Of a DNA stretch of 64,000 nt, positions 17,298-26,600 are shown piece after piece (the first letter of the stretch is position 1; the number at the start of each line of letters is the position of its first letter). The stretch is taken from positions 1 through 64,000 of the forward strand of contig CAJTEY010000019.1 of NCBI GenBank assembly GCA_910575775.1, given 5' to 3'. This DNA comes from Lachnospiraceae bacterium (lineage in GTDB: Bacteria > Bacillota > Clostridia > Lachnospirales > Lachnospiraceae). The translations under genes and the position numbers were made by a program. The notes beneath the pieces were generated by a model. That model did not search any database. It saw only the letters and a list, made by a program, of their open reading frames with translations, and was not told where the DNA came from.

Positions 17298-17323
17298 GGG
17301 AAATGCTTTAGCAGGCATTTCCC
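17298..17323. terminator. Hairpin between convergent genes
   Basis: GGGAAATGC and GCATTTCCC form a perfect 9-bp stem between the VanZ-like gene (+) and aroA (-). There is no long T-run on either side, so termination may be weak. Confidence 0.55.
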
Positions 17324-17331
17324 CGAAAAAC

Positions 17332-18609
17332 TTACATAACACAAAGCGCGATAAGATCCTTATAAAAATCGGGGTAGCTGATGGTGACCACATCGCTGCC
17401 CTTTATTTGTGTCTCGCCTTCTGCCACAAGCGAAGCCACGGCAAAACTCATGGCAATGCGGTGATCCAGATGGGAGTCCACCTCCGTTCCGTGCAGGGGC
17501 TGTCCGCCACGGATAATCATACCGTCGTCGGTACCTGTGATATCGCAGCCCATGGCGCTTAAATACTGTACCATTACGTCAATGCGGTTTGATTCCTTGA
17601 CCTTTAATTCGGCGGCGTCCCGGATTACGGTAGTGCCGTTTGCGCAGGCGGCCATAATATTGATGATGGGAAGTTCATCGATCAGCGTGGGAATGATATC
17701 CCCTTCAATGGTGACGCCGTGGAGCTGGCTGTGTTTTACAAGCAGGTCGGCGGTCGGTTCTCCGCTGTAATTTTCATTTAATAGCGTAATATTTCCACCC
17801 ATTTCCCGGGCAACTCTTAAAATGCCGTCTCTGGTAGGATTGATTCCCACATTTTTTATGAGGATTTCAGAGCCGGGGACGATCAGTCCTGCGGCGATAA
17901 AGTAAGCGGCGGAAGAAATGTCGCCAGGCACATCTATTTTCCGGCCTTCCAGACGCGGCTCGGGAACAATGCGGGCAGTTTTTCCTTCCGCATGCAGATC
18001 TGCGCCAAAATAGCGCAGCATGATTTCCGTGTGGTTGCGGCTTAAAATCGGCTCAGTCACAAGGGTTTCGCCGTCGGCGTAAAGTCCTGCCAGCAAAACG
18101 GCGGATTTCACCTGTGCAGAAGCTACCTTGGAGTGGTAGTGGATGCCGTGCAGGGGAGAGCCTGTGATGTGGAGCGGCGCGCAGTCGTTGCCTTTTACGC
18201 TTTCGATTTTGCCGCCCATCATGGAAAGCGGTTCCATAATGCGCCGCATGGGGCGTTTCTGGATGGAAGCGTCGCCGGTGAGGGTGCTCTCAAAAGCCTG
18301 TCCGGCAAGAATGCCGCTGATCAGTCTCGTGGTGGTGCCGCTGTTTCCCATATCCAGAACGGAGGAGGGCGCGTTGAGTCCGTGAAGTCCTTTTCCGTGA
18401 ATCACGATTTTCGCCGGAGTATTCTCAACCTCTATCCCCATTTTCCGAAAAGCGTCTATGGTGGAGAGACAGTCCGCCCCCTGCAGAAAGTTGGTAATTT
18501 CCGTGGTGCCTTCGGCAAGGGAGCCGAACATGACTGCGCGGTGGGAGATGGATTTGTCGCCGGGGATGGTTACTTCCCCTCTTAAAGTAGTTGCCTTCTG
18601 AAATTTCAT
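17332..18609 (-). CDS. aroA: 3-phosphoshikimate 1-carboxyvinyltransferase (EPSP synthase)
   Basis: The protein is 425 residues from ATG 18609; an in-frame ATG at 18639 would add ten residues that do not resemble the family. It joins shikimate 3-phosphate and phosphoenolpyruvate on the way to chorismate. Family motifs are GDKSISHRAVMFGSLAEG near the N-terminus, LDMGNSGTTTRLISGIL (substrate-binding NSGT) near 90, and the C-terminal DHRIAMSFAVASL. The Ser/Gly pattern resembles the class II (glyphosate-tolerant) type, which I cannot confirm. It follows tyrA by about 190 bases on the same strand and is probably in the same operon. Confidence 0.97.
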   Translation of the reverse strand: MKFQKATTLRGEVTIPGDKSISHRAVMFGSLAEGTTEITNFLQGADCLSTIDAFRKMGIEVENTPAKIVIHGKGLHGLNAPSSVLDMGNSGTTTRLISGILAGQAFESTLTGDASIQKRPMRRIMEPLSMMGGKIESVKGNDCAPLHITGSPLHGIHYHSKVASAQVKSAVLLAGLYADGETLVTEPILSRNHTEIMLRYFGADLHAEGKTARIVPEPRLEGRKIDVPGDISSAAYFIAAGLIVPGSEILIKNVGINPTRDGILRVAREMGGNITLLNENYSGEPTADLLVKHSQLHGVTIEGDIIPTLIDELPIINIMAACANGTTVIRDAAELKVKESNRIDVMVQYLSAMGCDITGTDDGMIIRGGQPLHGTEVDSHLDHRIAMSFAVASLVAEGETQIKGSDVVTISYPDFYKDLIALCVM

Positions 18610-18798
18610 AATTGTCTGTCCTATGCCTTTCATTTCCAATCCAAATTTATCTTTATGAGGCTTCCGTCATATTTTGATTGCGGAAGGAAAAATATTGTTG
18701 TAAATTTCTACATATATCGCCGTAGCGGACGGTTCTTACATGGAGGCAGTAATCATATGGGTGTTTGCCTGCATAGGAGTTGATGGCTTCGCCGGAGT

Positions 18799-19899
18799 TT
18801 ACCGTGTATGGATTTTATAGCCGTGCTCCGTCATAACCTCCATGGCCCGGGAAAGCGTGTCCTGACTGTAAAACTCGATGCGCAGCGCCCCTTCTGCCAG
18901 TTCCCTGTTGTGGTTGATGCCGATGTTTTTGATGCTCACGTCGTGCATGGCAAGGAGAGAGGCGATGGCGGCAATGGCGCCTGGCTTATCCGCAATGTCC
19001 ACAGTTAACACATATTCCGCTTTGATGGGGCCGCTGGGCGTGCTGATAAAGGATTCCCTGTAATTTCTCGCCGTGTCAAAGAAGTTGTAGAGGCTGTCCT
19101 GCTCATGGTCGTCTATGTAATCCGCAATTACCTCAAGATACTGTATATATGTACGGAGCAGCTTTGCGATATGATCCGCGTTGGTCAGACAGATTTGCTG
19201 CCACATTTCCGGAGAGGAGGAGGCGATTCTTGTGATATCCTTGAAACCGCCTGCGGCGATCATTTTCATCACGCCGTCCTCGGAGTCGCTGCTTTTTACC
19301 AGATTGACTAAAGAGGCGGCGATCACATGGGGCAGATGGGAGATCGCTGCAGTCACGTAATCGTGTTCCTCGTAAGACAAGGTGAGCGGAATCGCGCCCA
19401 TGCTCTCAACCAACGCCCGGTATGTCTCCACCTTTTCGGAAGGAACCTCCTCGGAGGGGGTCAGGATATAGTAGGCGTTCTCTAAAAGGGAGGCCTTGGC
19501 ATTCTGGTAGCCGAAACGCTCGGAGCCCGCCATGGGGTGACCGCCGATAAACTGCTTTTGTAATTGCAGCTCTTCAATCTGCCTGTGGATGCCGGTCTTG
19601 ACGCTCCCCACGTCCGTCAGAATGGTTTCGGGTGAGAGAAACGGTTTCAGGGCAAGCAGGTTTTCCATATTGCGGGAGACCGGCGCGCATAAAAAGATAT
19701 AATCACAGCTTCCGAAAGAGTCGTCAATGGCAGGACAGATCTGATCAATAACCTGTTCATTAACAGCGAGGTTAAGGGATTTTGTATGAATGTCATAGGC
19801 GATCAGGCGGGTGTCGGGCAGATGATGCCGGATCGCTTTGGCAATGGAGCCGCCGATCAGGCCAAGCCCGATAAAACCGCAGGTGAGAGTGTTTATCAT
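18799..19899 (-). CDS. tyrA: Prephenate dehydrogenase with C-terminal ACT domain
   Basis: The protein is 366 residues. The N-terminal NAD(P)-binding motif is GFIGLGLIGGSIAKAI. Then come the DVGSVK block and the GGHPMAGSE motif carrying a catalytic-type His near residue 120. The C-terminal roughly 70 residues (YVLTVDIADKPGAIAAIASL) form an ACT domain, which usually binds tyrosine for feedback inhibition. It converts prephenate to 4-hydroxyphenylpyruvate. It leads the tyrA-aroA pair. The 159-base gap after it holds a CTTCCG/CGGAAG hairpin at about 18661-18686. Confidence 0.96.
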   Translation of the reverse strand: MINTLTCGFIGLGLIGGSIAKAIRHHLPDTRLIAYDIHTKSLNLAVNEQVIDQICPAIDDSFGSCDYIFLCAPVSRNMENLLALKPFLSPETILTDVGSVKTGIHRQIEELQLQKQFIGGHPMAGSERFGYQNAKASLLENAYYILTPSEEVPSEKVETYRALVESMGAIPLTLSYEEHDYVTAAISHLPHVIAASLVNLVKSSDSEDGVMKMIAAGGFKDITRIASSSPEMWQQICLTNADHIAKLLRTYIQYLEVIADYIDDHEQDSLYNFFDTARNYRESFISTPSGPIKAEYVLTVDIADKPGAIAAIASLLAMHDVSIKNIGINHNRELAEGALRIEFYSQDTLSRAMEVMTEHGYKIHTR

Positions 19900-19931
19900 G
19901 TCAGTACCTCGTAAGTTTATTTTTCGTTTTT

Positions 19932-19960
19932 AAGATATCACAAAACGGGAGGGAAATCAA
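19932..19960 (-). promoter_or_regulatory. Probable tyrA promoter
   Basis: On the minus strand TTGATT (19960-19955) and TATCTT (19937-19932) are 17 bases apart. The -35 overlaps the last codon of the AraC-family gene. The predicted start is near 19925. Confidence 0.6.
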
Positions 19961-20691
19961 ACGGCATAATTTCTTTCACGGTATTTTCCTGGAGTGATGC
20001 CTGTAAATTTTCTAAAAGCATAGGTAAAAGCGCTTTGTGAAGAATATCCAAGCGACGCAGAGATTTCAAAATAACTCAGATTACTGTATTTTAACAGATT
20101 TTGCGCCGTATCCATTTTGGCGGCAGTGACATAAGCTTTGATGGTTTGCCCGGTTTCCTGCTTAAATAATTTGGACAGATAGGATACATTTAGATTTGTA
20201 AAATCAGCTAATCCTTTCGCAGATAAGTCTGCGTTTAGATCTTCATAAATATGATCGATACATTTTCTGACATGAATGGATATGATGTCGTCCTTTTTTA
20301 TTTCGCCTATCCGTTTCGCAAAATCCAGACACATATCCTCAAGCAAAAGCTGCAGATCATCACATGTGGAAGCAGCATCAGATTTTTGACTGTAGATATC
20401 TGCAATCATATAAGCTTCATCATGTCCCAGGCCGCTTCCCAAACCCGATTCTGCAAGGAGTGTTGCGATAATCATAAAATGATACTTCATATTGTGTAAT
20501 TGATTTTCAGATAAAATTCTTCCTACGGCAGAAAGCTTTACCTCTCCAGAAGAAATAAAAGTGTTCAACTTTTCTGTATCGCCGCTCGTTATGGCTTCCA
20601 ATATACCATCTTCCAAATAGTATGGTTTCTTTTGATATCCATGTACCTTTTGCAGATATAGCTGCCTGTTGAGTTCTATTCTTATTTTCAT
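19957..20691 (-). CDS. AraC-family transcriptional regulator
   Basis: The protein is 244 residues. The C-terminal 100 residues contain the two AraC helix-turn-helix motifs (SAKGLADFTNLNVSYLSKLF, then SYFEISASLGYSSQSAF), ending in the typical GITPGKYRE. The N-terminal half is a helical sensor region without a cupin motif I recognise. The gene is clearly more AT-rich than its neighbours, which suggests horizontal transfer. It is divergent from a truncated MATE transporter, the likely original target; the regulator may now be an orphan. Confidence 0.9.
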   Translation of the reverse strand: MKIRIELNRQLYLQKVHGYQKKPYYLEDGILEAITSGDTEKLNTFISSGEVKLSAVGRILSENQLHNMKYHFMIIATLLAESGLGSGLGHDEAYMIADIYSQKSDAASTCDDLQLLLEDMCLDFAKRIGEIKKDDIISIHVRKCIDHIYEDLNADLSAKGLADFTNLNVSYLSKLFKQETGQTIKAYVTAAKMDTAQNLLKYSNLSYFEISASLGYSSQSAFTYAFRKFTGITPGKYRERNYAV

Positions 20692-20761
20692 AAGAGACTC
20701 CTTTATTTCATAATCAATGCTGCATTCCTAAAGCAGCATCATCTTAAGTATTTGTGATAAT

Positions 20762-21220
20762 ACCATATCTTCGTTTACAGGTCAGAATTTTGGCGGCAAG
20801 GAGTTTGAAAGAATTCGCGGCGGTACAAAAATGGCGTGCATAATGGCGGTTCTCTCAGCGCTGTTACTTGGAATGGTACTGTTTTTCTTCTCCGATTTAT
20901 TGGCAAAAATTATGCTTACCGGGCAGGAAGCGGCTGCCTGTGCTTCCATATATCTGAGATTTTTAGCATTATTTATGGTTCTTCTGAATGCATTGTTTGT
21001 TTTTCGAAGCTGTGTTCAGGGACTAGGGAAACCGGCTGTACCTACGTGTTCCGGCATCGTTGAAATGTTGATTCGCATACCGGCTGTTTACTTCGGATTA
21101 CCTGTATTTGGATTTGCGGCGGCCATATATGCTGAAGGCATAGCCTGGATAGGAGCATTGGCGCTCAATGGTATTTCATATATATGTTTTCTGAAAAAAT
21201 ACGAAAGGCATGGCTGCTGA
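20762..21220 (+). pseudogene. Truncated MATE-family efflux transporter (C-terminal part)
   Basis: The open frame begins abruptly with ISSFTGQNFGGKEFERIRGG, the internal MATE block that usually starts with an 'Ala-Gln-Asn-x-Gly' type motif. It runs through about four membrane helices to the stop. The first in-frame ATG is at 20831, but homology extends upstream of it to about 20765 with no start codon. The N-terminal two thirds of the transporter are missing. A deletion joining the region next to the AraC gene to the middle of the MATE gene would explain this. Confidence 0.8.
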
Positions 21221-21264
21221 TAGAATCTTGTTTTCACAATCTGTGCAGAATGTATAAATAGTTG

Positions 21265-21293
21265 TTGAAATTGTTCTGAAAATTTAGTAAAAT
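21265..21293 (+). promoter_or_regulatory. Promoter of the EF-G-like gene
   Basis: TTGAAA (21265-21270) and TAAAAT (21288-21293) have a 17-base spacer. About 75 bases of leader precede the ATG. Confidence 0.7.
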
Positions 21294-21372
21294 GTATTTA
21301 CAACTTAGTGCCATGATTTTGTTTGGCTTTGGGTGGTGAATAAAGAACAACAGAATTGGAGGGTTACAAGGC

Positions 21373-23466
21373 ATGAATGTTTACACAACGGATAAGATTC
21401 GTAATGTGGTTTTGCTGGGGCATGGGGGCTGCGGCAAGACCAGTCTGGTAGAGGCGATGGCTTACCTTTCCGGCATCACATCCAGAATGGGTAAGATAGA
21501 CGACGGAAACACGGTGAGTGATTTCGGTAAGGAGGAACAGAAGCGCCATATTTCCATCGCCACGTCTGTTGTTCCGATTGAGTGGGAGGGTACGAAGATC
21601 AATGTACTGGACTCCCCCGGCTTTTTTGATTTCGTAGGTGAAGTGGAAGAGGCGGTGAGCGCAGCGGATGCGGCGATTATCGTGGTATCCGGCAAAGCCG
21701 GTGTTGAGGTGGGCACAGAGAAAGCGTGGGAGATCTGCGAGAAATATAAGCTGCCCCGTTTCGTGTTTGTGACGGACATGGATATCGACAATGCTTCTTT
21801 CCGACAGGTTGTGGAAGATATGACCGAAAAGTATGGGAAGAAAATTGCGCCTTTCCATCTGCCGATCCGTGAAAATGAGAAATTTGTGGGTTATATCAAT
21901 GTCATCACTGAGCAGGCGTACCGCTGGGAAGGCAAGGAAGTCGTGGAGTGCGAGATGCCTGAGTACAGCAAGGCGAATCTGCAGCTTTGCCGCGATACGC
22001 TGATGGAGGCGGTGGCTGAGACAAGCGAAGATTTCATGGAACGCTATTTTAACGGCGATACCTTCTCAGAGGCGGAAATCCGCGCGGCGCTTCGCACTAA
22101 CGTGATGGACGGAAGCATTGTACCCATGTCCATGGGCTCAAACGTGCTTTGTCAGGGTGTGTTCACATTGCTTGACGACATCGTGAAATATATGCCCAGC
22201 CCGGAGAACCGGGAGATGGCGGGCGTTGATTTAAAGACGAACGAAATATTCCAGGCGAATTTTGATTTCTCCAAGGCGAAGTCGGCTTATATCTTTAAGA
22301 CCATCGTGGATCCCTTTATCGGCAAGTATTCGCTGATTAAGGTATGCTCCGGCGTATTTAAGAGTGATGACATGATTTACAATGACGAGAAGGAAGTGGA
22401 GGAGAAGATCAGCAAGCTCTACGTCATGCAGGGAAGTAAGCCCATTGAGATCAAGGAGCTTCATGCAGGCGATATCGGCGCCATCGCGAAGCTGACGGCT
22501 GCCAGAACGGGCAATACGCTCTCCACCAAGGCAAGAATCATCCGCTACGGCAAGGCAGAGATTTCCACACCTTATACATACAAGCGGTATCGGGCGAAAA
22601 ATAAGGGAGATGTGGATAAGGTTTCCCAGGCGTTGCAGAAGATGCGCCACGAGGATCAGACGCTCCAGGTAGTTAACGATGCGGAGAATAAACAGTCACT
22701 GCTCTATGGAATGGGCGATCTGCATCTGGATGTGGTTGTCAGCCGTCTTCTCAACGAATACAAGGTTGAGATCGAGCTCACGGAGCCTAAGATTGCGTAC
22801 AAGGAGACGATCCGCAAGAAATCCGATGTGGAGCATAAGTATAAAAAGCAGTCCGGCGGTCACGGTCAGTATGGGCATGTGAAGATGCGCTTCGAAGCAT
22901 CCGGCGATCTGGAGACACCTTTCGTGTTCGAACAGGAAGTGGTGGGCGGCGCTGTGCCGAAGAACTATTTCCCTGCAGTGGAGAAGGGATTGCAGGATTC
23001 CGTTACGGCGGGGCCGCTGGCGGCTTACCCTGTGGTCGGTGTGAAAGCAGTTCTCTACGACGGTTCCTACCACCCGGTAGACTCCTCCGAGATGGCGTTT
23101 AAGATGGCGACCATTCAGGCATTCAAGAAAGGTTTTATGGAGGCGGGGCCGGTGCTTCTTGAGCCGATTGCAAACTTACAGGTGACGGTACCCGATTCTT
23201 ACACGGGTGATGTGATGGGCGACCTGAATAAGAGAAGGGGCAGAGTGCTCGGGATGAATCCCTCAGGGGATGGCAAGACCGTGGTTGAGGCGGATATCCC
23301 GGTGGCATGCTTAAGCGGTTACTGTACCGATCTTCGGTCCATGACCGGCGGACGCGGCACTTACAAGTATGAGTTTGCGAGATACGAGCAGGCGCCCAGC
23401 GACGTGCAGGAGAAGGAAGTGGCAGCGAGAGCGAAAGCTGTTGCGGAGGCGAACGTTGACGCATAA
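21373..23466 (+). CDS. Elongation factor G-like translational GTPase
   Basis: The protein is 697 residues with the five-domain EF-G layout. G1 is GHGGCGKTS (residues 16-24) and G3 is DSPGFFDF (about 80-87). The G4 position, normally NKMD, reads TDMD at about 134-137, which departs from the guanine-specificity consensus. The domain IV segment GHGQYGHVKMRF and C-terminal MTGGRGTYKYEFARYEQAP are typical. It is a paralogue rather than the main EF-G, because no rpsL/rpsG/tufA neighbours are present. It may act in ribosome rescue, recycling or protection; the role is unproven. The ATG follows TTGGAGGGTTAC. The truncated MATE gene lies directly upstream, and an IS200 remnant follows. Confidence 0.9.
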   Translation: MNVYTTDKIRNVVLLGHGGCGKTSLVEAMAYLSGITSRMGKIDDGNTVSDFGKEEQKRHISIATSVVPIEWEGTKINVLDSPGFFDFVGEVEEAVSAADAAIIVVSGKAGVEVGTEKAWEICEKYKLPRFVFVTDMDIDNASFRQVVEDMTEKYGKKIAPFHLPIRENEKFVGYINVITEQAYRWEGKEVVECEMPEYSKANLQLCRDTLMEAVAETSEDFMERYFNGDTFSEAEIRAALRTNVMDGSIVPMSMGSNVLCQGVFTLLDDIVKYMPSPENREMAGVDLKTNEIFQANFDFSKAKSAYIFKTIVDPFIGKYSLIKVCSGVFKSDDMIYNDEKEVEEKISKLYVMQGSKPIEIKELHAGDIGAIAKLTAARTGNTLSTKARIIRYGKAEISTPYTYKRYRAKNKGDVDKVSQALQKMRHEDQTLQVVNDAENKQSLLYGMGDLHLDVVVSRLLNEYKVEIELTEPKIAYKETIRKKSDVEHKYKKQSGGHGQYGHVKMRFEASGDLETPFVFEQEVVGGAVPKNYFPAVEKGLQDSVTAGPLAAYPVVGVKAVLYDGSYHPVDSSEMAFKMATIQAFKKGFMEAGPVLLEPIANLQVTVPDSYTGDVMGDLNKRRGRVLGMNPSGDGKTVVEADIPVACLSGYCTDLRSMTGGRGTYKYEFARYEQAPSDVQEKEVAARAKAVAEANVDA

Positions 23467-23486
23467 CAGTTAGTTGAGATATGATG

Positions 23487-23528
23487 GCGGATATCCTTTT
23501 GGTTTTAGGAAAGGATATCCGCTTTTTT
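23487..23528 (+). terminator. Strong terminator, possibly derived from an IS200 left end
   Basis: GCGGATATCCTTT and AAAGGATATCCGC form a perfect 13-bp stem followed by TTTTTT. It terminates the EF-G-like gene. IS200-type elements carry a hairpin terminator just upstream of tnpA, and a tnpA start follows 39 bases later, so this hairpin may have come with the element. Confidence 0.9.
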
Positions 23529-23551
23529 GTGTCACAGACAAAAATACAACA

Positions 23552-23611
23552 CAGGAGGTGCCAAAGATGGACTCAACAAATAGTTTAGCCCATATAAAAT
23601 GGGAATGCAAG
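23552..23611 (+). mobile_element. Remnant of an IS200/IS605-family transposase (tnpA) start
   Basis: AGGAGG at 23553-23558 is followed by ATG 23567 and the peptide MDSTNSLAHIKWECK (to 23611). This matches the first residues of IS200 TnpA (SLAHTKWNCKYHIVF-like). The similarity stops there, and the next bases are the antisense end of the giant secreted protein gene (stop at 23616). The open frame runs on to 23680 only by chance. The element is a decayed 5' end with no catalytic residues. Confidence 0.75.
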
Positions 23612-23615
23612 TTGG

Positions 23616-26600
23616 TTATCCCCACTTGTTGCCCTTCTGTGTCACACCGCTTACACTGCCGCCGTATCCCTGCCATATGAGAGGTTCTTTGTCGCCGGTG
23701 CAGTTTTCTATCGTGACGCCTTTCACATGGGCGTTCAACTGTCCGAGAATCTGAATGGTTCCCTTGGCATTTCCCTTGAATCTGGAATTGGATATGGTTA
23801 CATTGCTGCAGGTTCTGTTTTTGTTTGGCTCAATGTCGATGCCGTACTGTGGGTCTGCGCCGCTTGCATAGTTAAATTCGCAGTTGTTGACCGTCACATT
23901 GCTCACATCCGTGATGGACAGATTGTTTCGGCGGTTGTGATGGAGGTTACAGTTGGTAATGGTTACACCGTTGCTGCTTTTGTTTGGACCGTCATAGAAG
24001 CCCAGATATATGCCGTCGCCCCAGCATTGGGAAATATCCACATTGTCGATGGTGATATTCGTAGAACCGGCTACATAAATCCCATGTCCCCACTCGCCGC
24101 CGCTTCCATTATGCTCCTTCCGCTCGCCGATGATCTGCCCGCCGGAGACGCTGACACCGTCGCGTCCGGTGATATTGATTACCTGATAATTTTTCTTGTT
24201 GTTAGGAAGAGCAACTAACAATGCGCTGGGCGACATGACAAGCTTTTGGTTGGTAGTCAGGACGATGCCTCCGAACTTATATTTGCCAAACAAATCATTG
24301 CCGCCGGCTGTGGCGTCAATATGGTACACACCCGCAGGGAGATACAGTGTCACTTCACGCACGTGAGTTTCGTCACCCCACTCAAAATCCCGCAGCATTT
24401 TGTTAATATATGGTGTGTCGTCGGTGACGCCAGTCTGCTGTTTATAAGTGAGAATTGCACCTGTTTCCGGTTTCGGAGGCATCTCATTTTCATCGATAGC
24501 GACCGCATAGCACTGCTGGGTAAATTTGCCGCTGTCGGAAGTGTACACAGCCTCGATAAGAGCAGCGCCTGCTTTTTTCATAGTGAGCAGACCGGTTTGA
24601 TCAACGGATATGATCTCAGGATTGTTGCTTTCCCATTTGAGCCTGCTTTGATCCTGTGTGGGTGCAAACTCCATGTGAAGCTGGTATGTGTTTCCAATGT
24701 TTTCCTGGATCGTCTGACCTGCTTCCAGGAAAACAGGGGCGTCAATCACCGTAACGTTACACTGTGCCTTTTTGTTGCCGTCCTGTGAGGTTGCCGTGAT
24801 GGTTACGCTTCCTTCCTTTTTCAGTGTGAGTACGACGGAAATGGAGACAGTCTTTTTACTGCCGGCAGAGCTGGTGACAATGCTATCCGGCTTTTCTTCT
24901 ATAGCAACGATGCCGTTGTCAGAGCTGGCCCAGATTACGGTCGGATTTGTAACGATACCGTTGCTCTCCGATGTGAGCGTAGCGGTAAGCGTTCTTTTTT
25001 TCTCATCCTGTTCCGCCAGTGGGAAAGAAAGACTGGTTTTGTTCAGTGTAATCCCTTTCACATGATTGATCTGGTATTTTTTCTTTTCAATTTTAAAGGA
25101 ATAGGTCTTTGTTCCGCCGTATTCTCCCATGCCGCGCAAAGTTACTTTTGCGGTGCCTGCTTTCGTATTGTTTTTATATTCCTCTTCAAGGATTTCAAAA
25201 CAGGAATCCTTCTGGGGCAGTTCTTTCTTATTTTTCTGATCGGCAGTGGTGGCATAAATATGAATATCGCTCTTTGCTAATTTGATTTCCTTCCCGGTAT
25301 ATTCCTGTGGATCGATAACAACTTTTAAGGTACTGATATTTTTGGCAAAAATCCGATATGTTCCGGTAATGGTTTTCTCATAGCAGCCCACGCCTGTTAC
25401 GGTAACAGTAACGACAGTGTTTGCCTGTGGTGATGAGTTCTGCGTATGGCTGAAGGTGAAGTCCGCGTCATAATCGGTCTTAGCTGACAGTTTTTTGCCG
25501 TTCGCATCTTTGATCGTGACGGTTGATTTCCATTTGTCTGGCTTATCACTGTACGGCTTATCGGGTATGGTGATAATGCAGTTGCCAATGTCCGCCTTCG
25601 TTACCATAAGCGTCACTGTCTTTTCATATCCAGCATAGCTGCCTTTACCCTTAATCTCGCAGGTCATGGGTGTTCCCGGCGTCTTGTTGTCTTTATACTT
25701 AATGGTGTAATCGGTTTTGTTTTTCAGCACTGTATAGTCCTGATCTTTTAAAATGAGCTCGGGCACAGCGCCGCCTTTTTGATAGGGAACTTCATAAATC
25801 CCGTTTTTCACTGCCACATTTTTGCCCATGACAATTTTGATATCGTTATTTGATGTGACGGTGTAAGTCAGCCGGAGAGTGCCCGTATATCTGCCTTTTC
25901 CAGTGAAGGTAACTGTGACATTTCCCGCTTTTTTCGCATTGCCATATTTTATGGTATAATCGGTTCCGTCTTTGAGGGTTTCTTTTTTGTCTCCGTTATG
26001 AAAAGAGAGTAAAGCGGAACCGGTCTGGAACATACCCCCGTCTTTATCGACTGTCTTCTGGGAGAAGGAGATGGTTTCCTTCCAGTCTTCACCGGGGACG
26101 GCGTCCTTGATCTTCCTGTCGCCTACAAGCTTCAGTGCTATTTTTTTGCAGCCGCTGTAACCGCTTGTTCTTCCGGCTTCACTGGGAGAGACCATAACAT
26201 AGGCACCCTCTGTTCCGGATGCGAAAACAGCGTAGTCATACTGTGTTTCGGCGAGAACATTTCCGCCTATTTTTACTTCTGAAATATGAACATCCGATTT
26301 TGCAAGAGGTGTACCGTGATATTCGTACTGTTTTTGATCGAACTTCACCGACGCGGAACCGAAGTTCAGTGTTTTATCTTTCAGAACGACAAGCTGCATG
26401 GGAAAAGAGCCTGTAAAATTTCCTGTTCCGTTCACAGTATACGAGTAGATTTTGTTTGCGGTATAGAGATCACCGTTTGTATAATCTGCAGGCAAAGCCG
26501 TCATGTTCTCACCCGGTTTCGTGTAGTCACAGATAAAATCTTTCTTTGCGGCCAGTTTTTTCTTGCCGTAGGTCAGATTAGGAGCGGGAATCTTTAGCGT

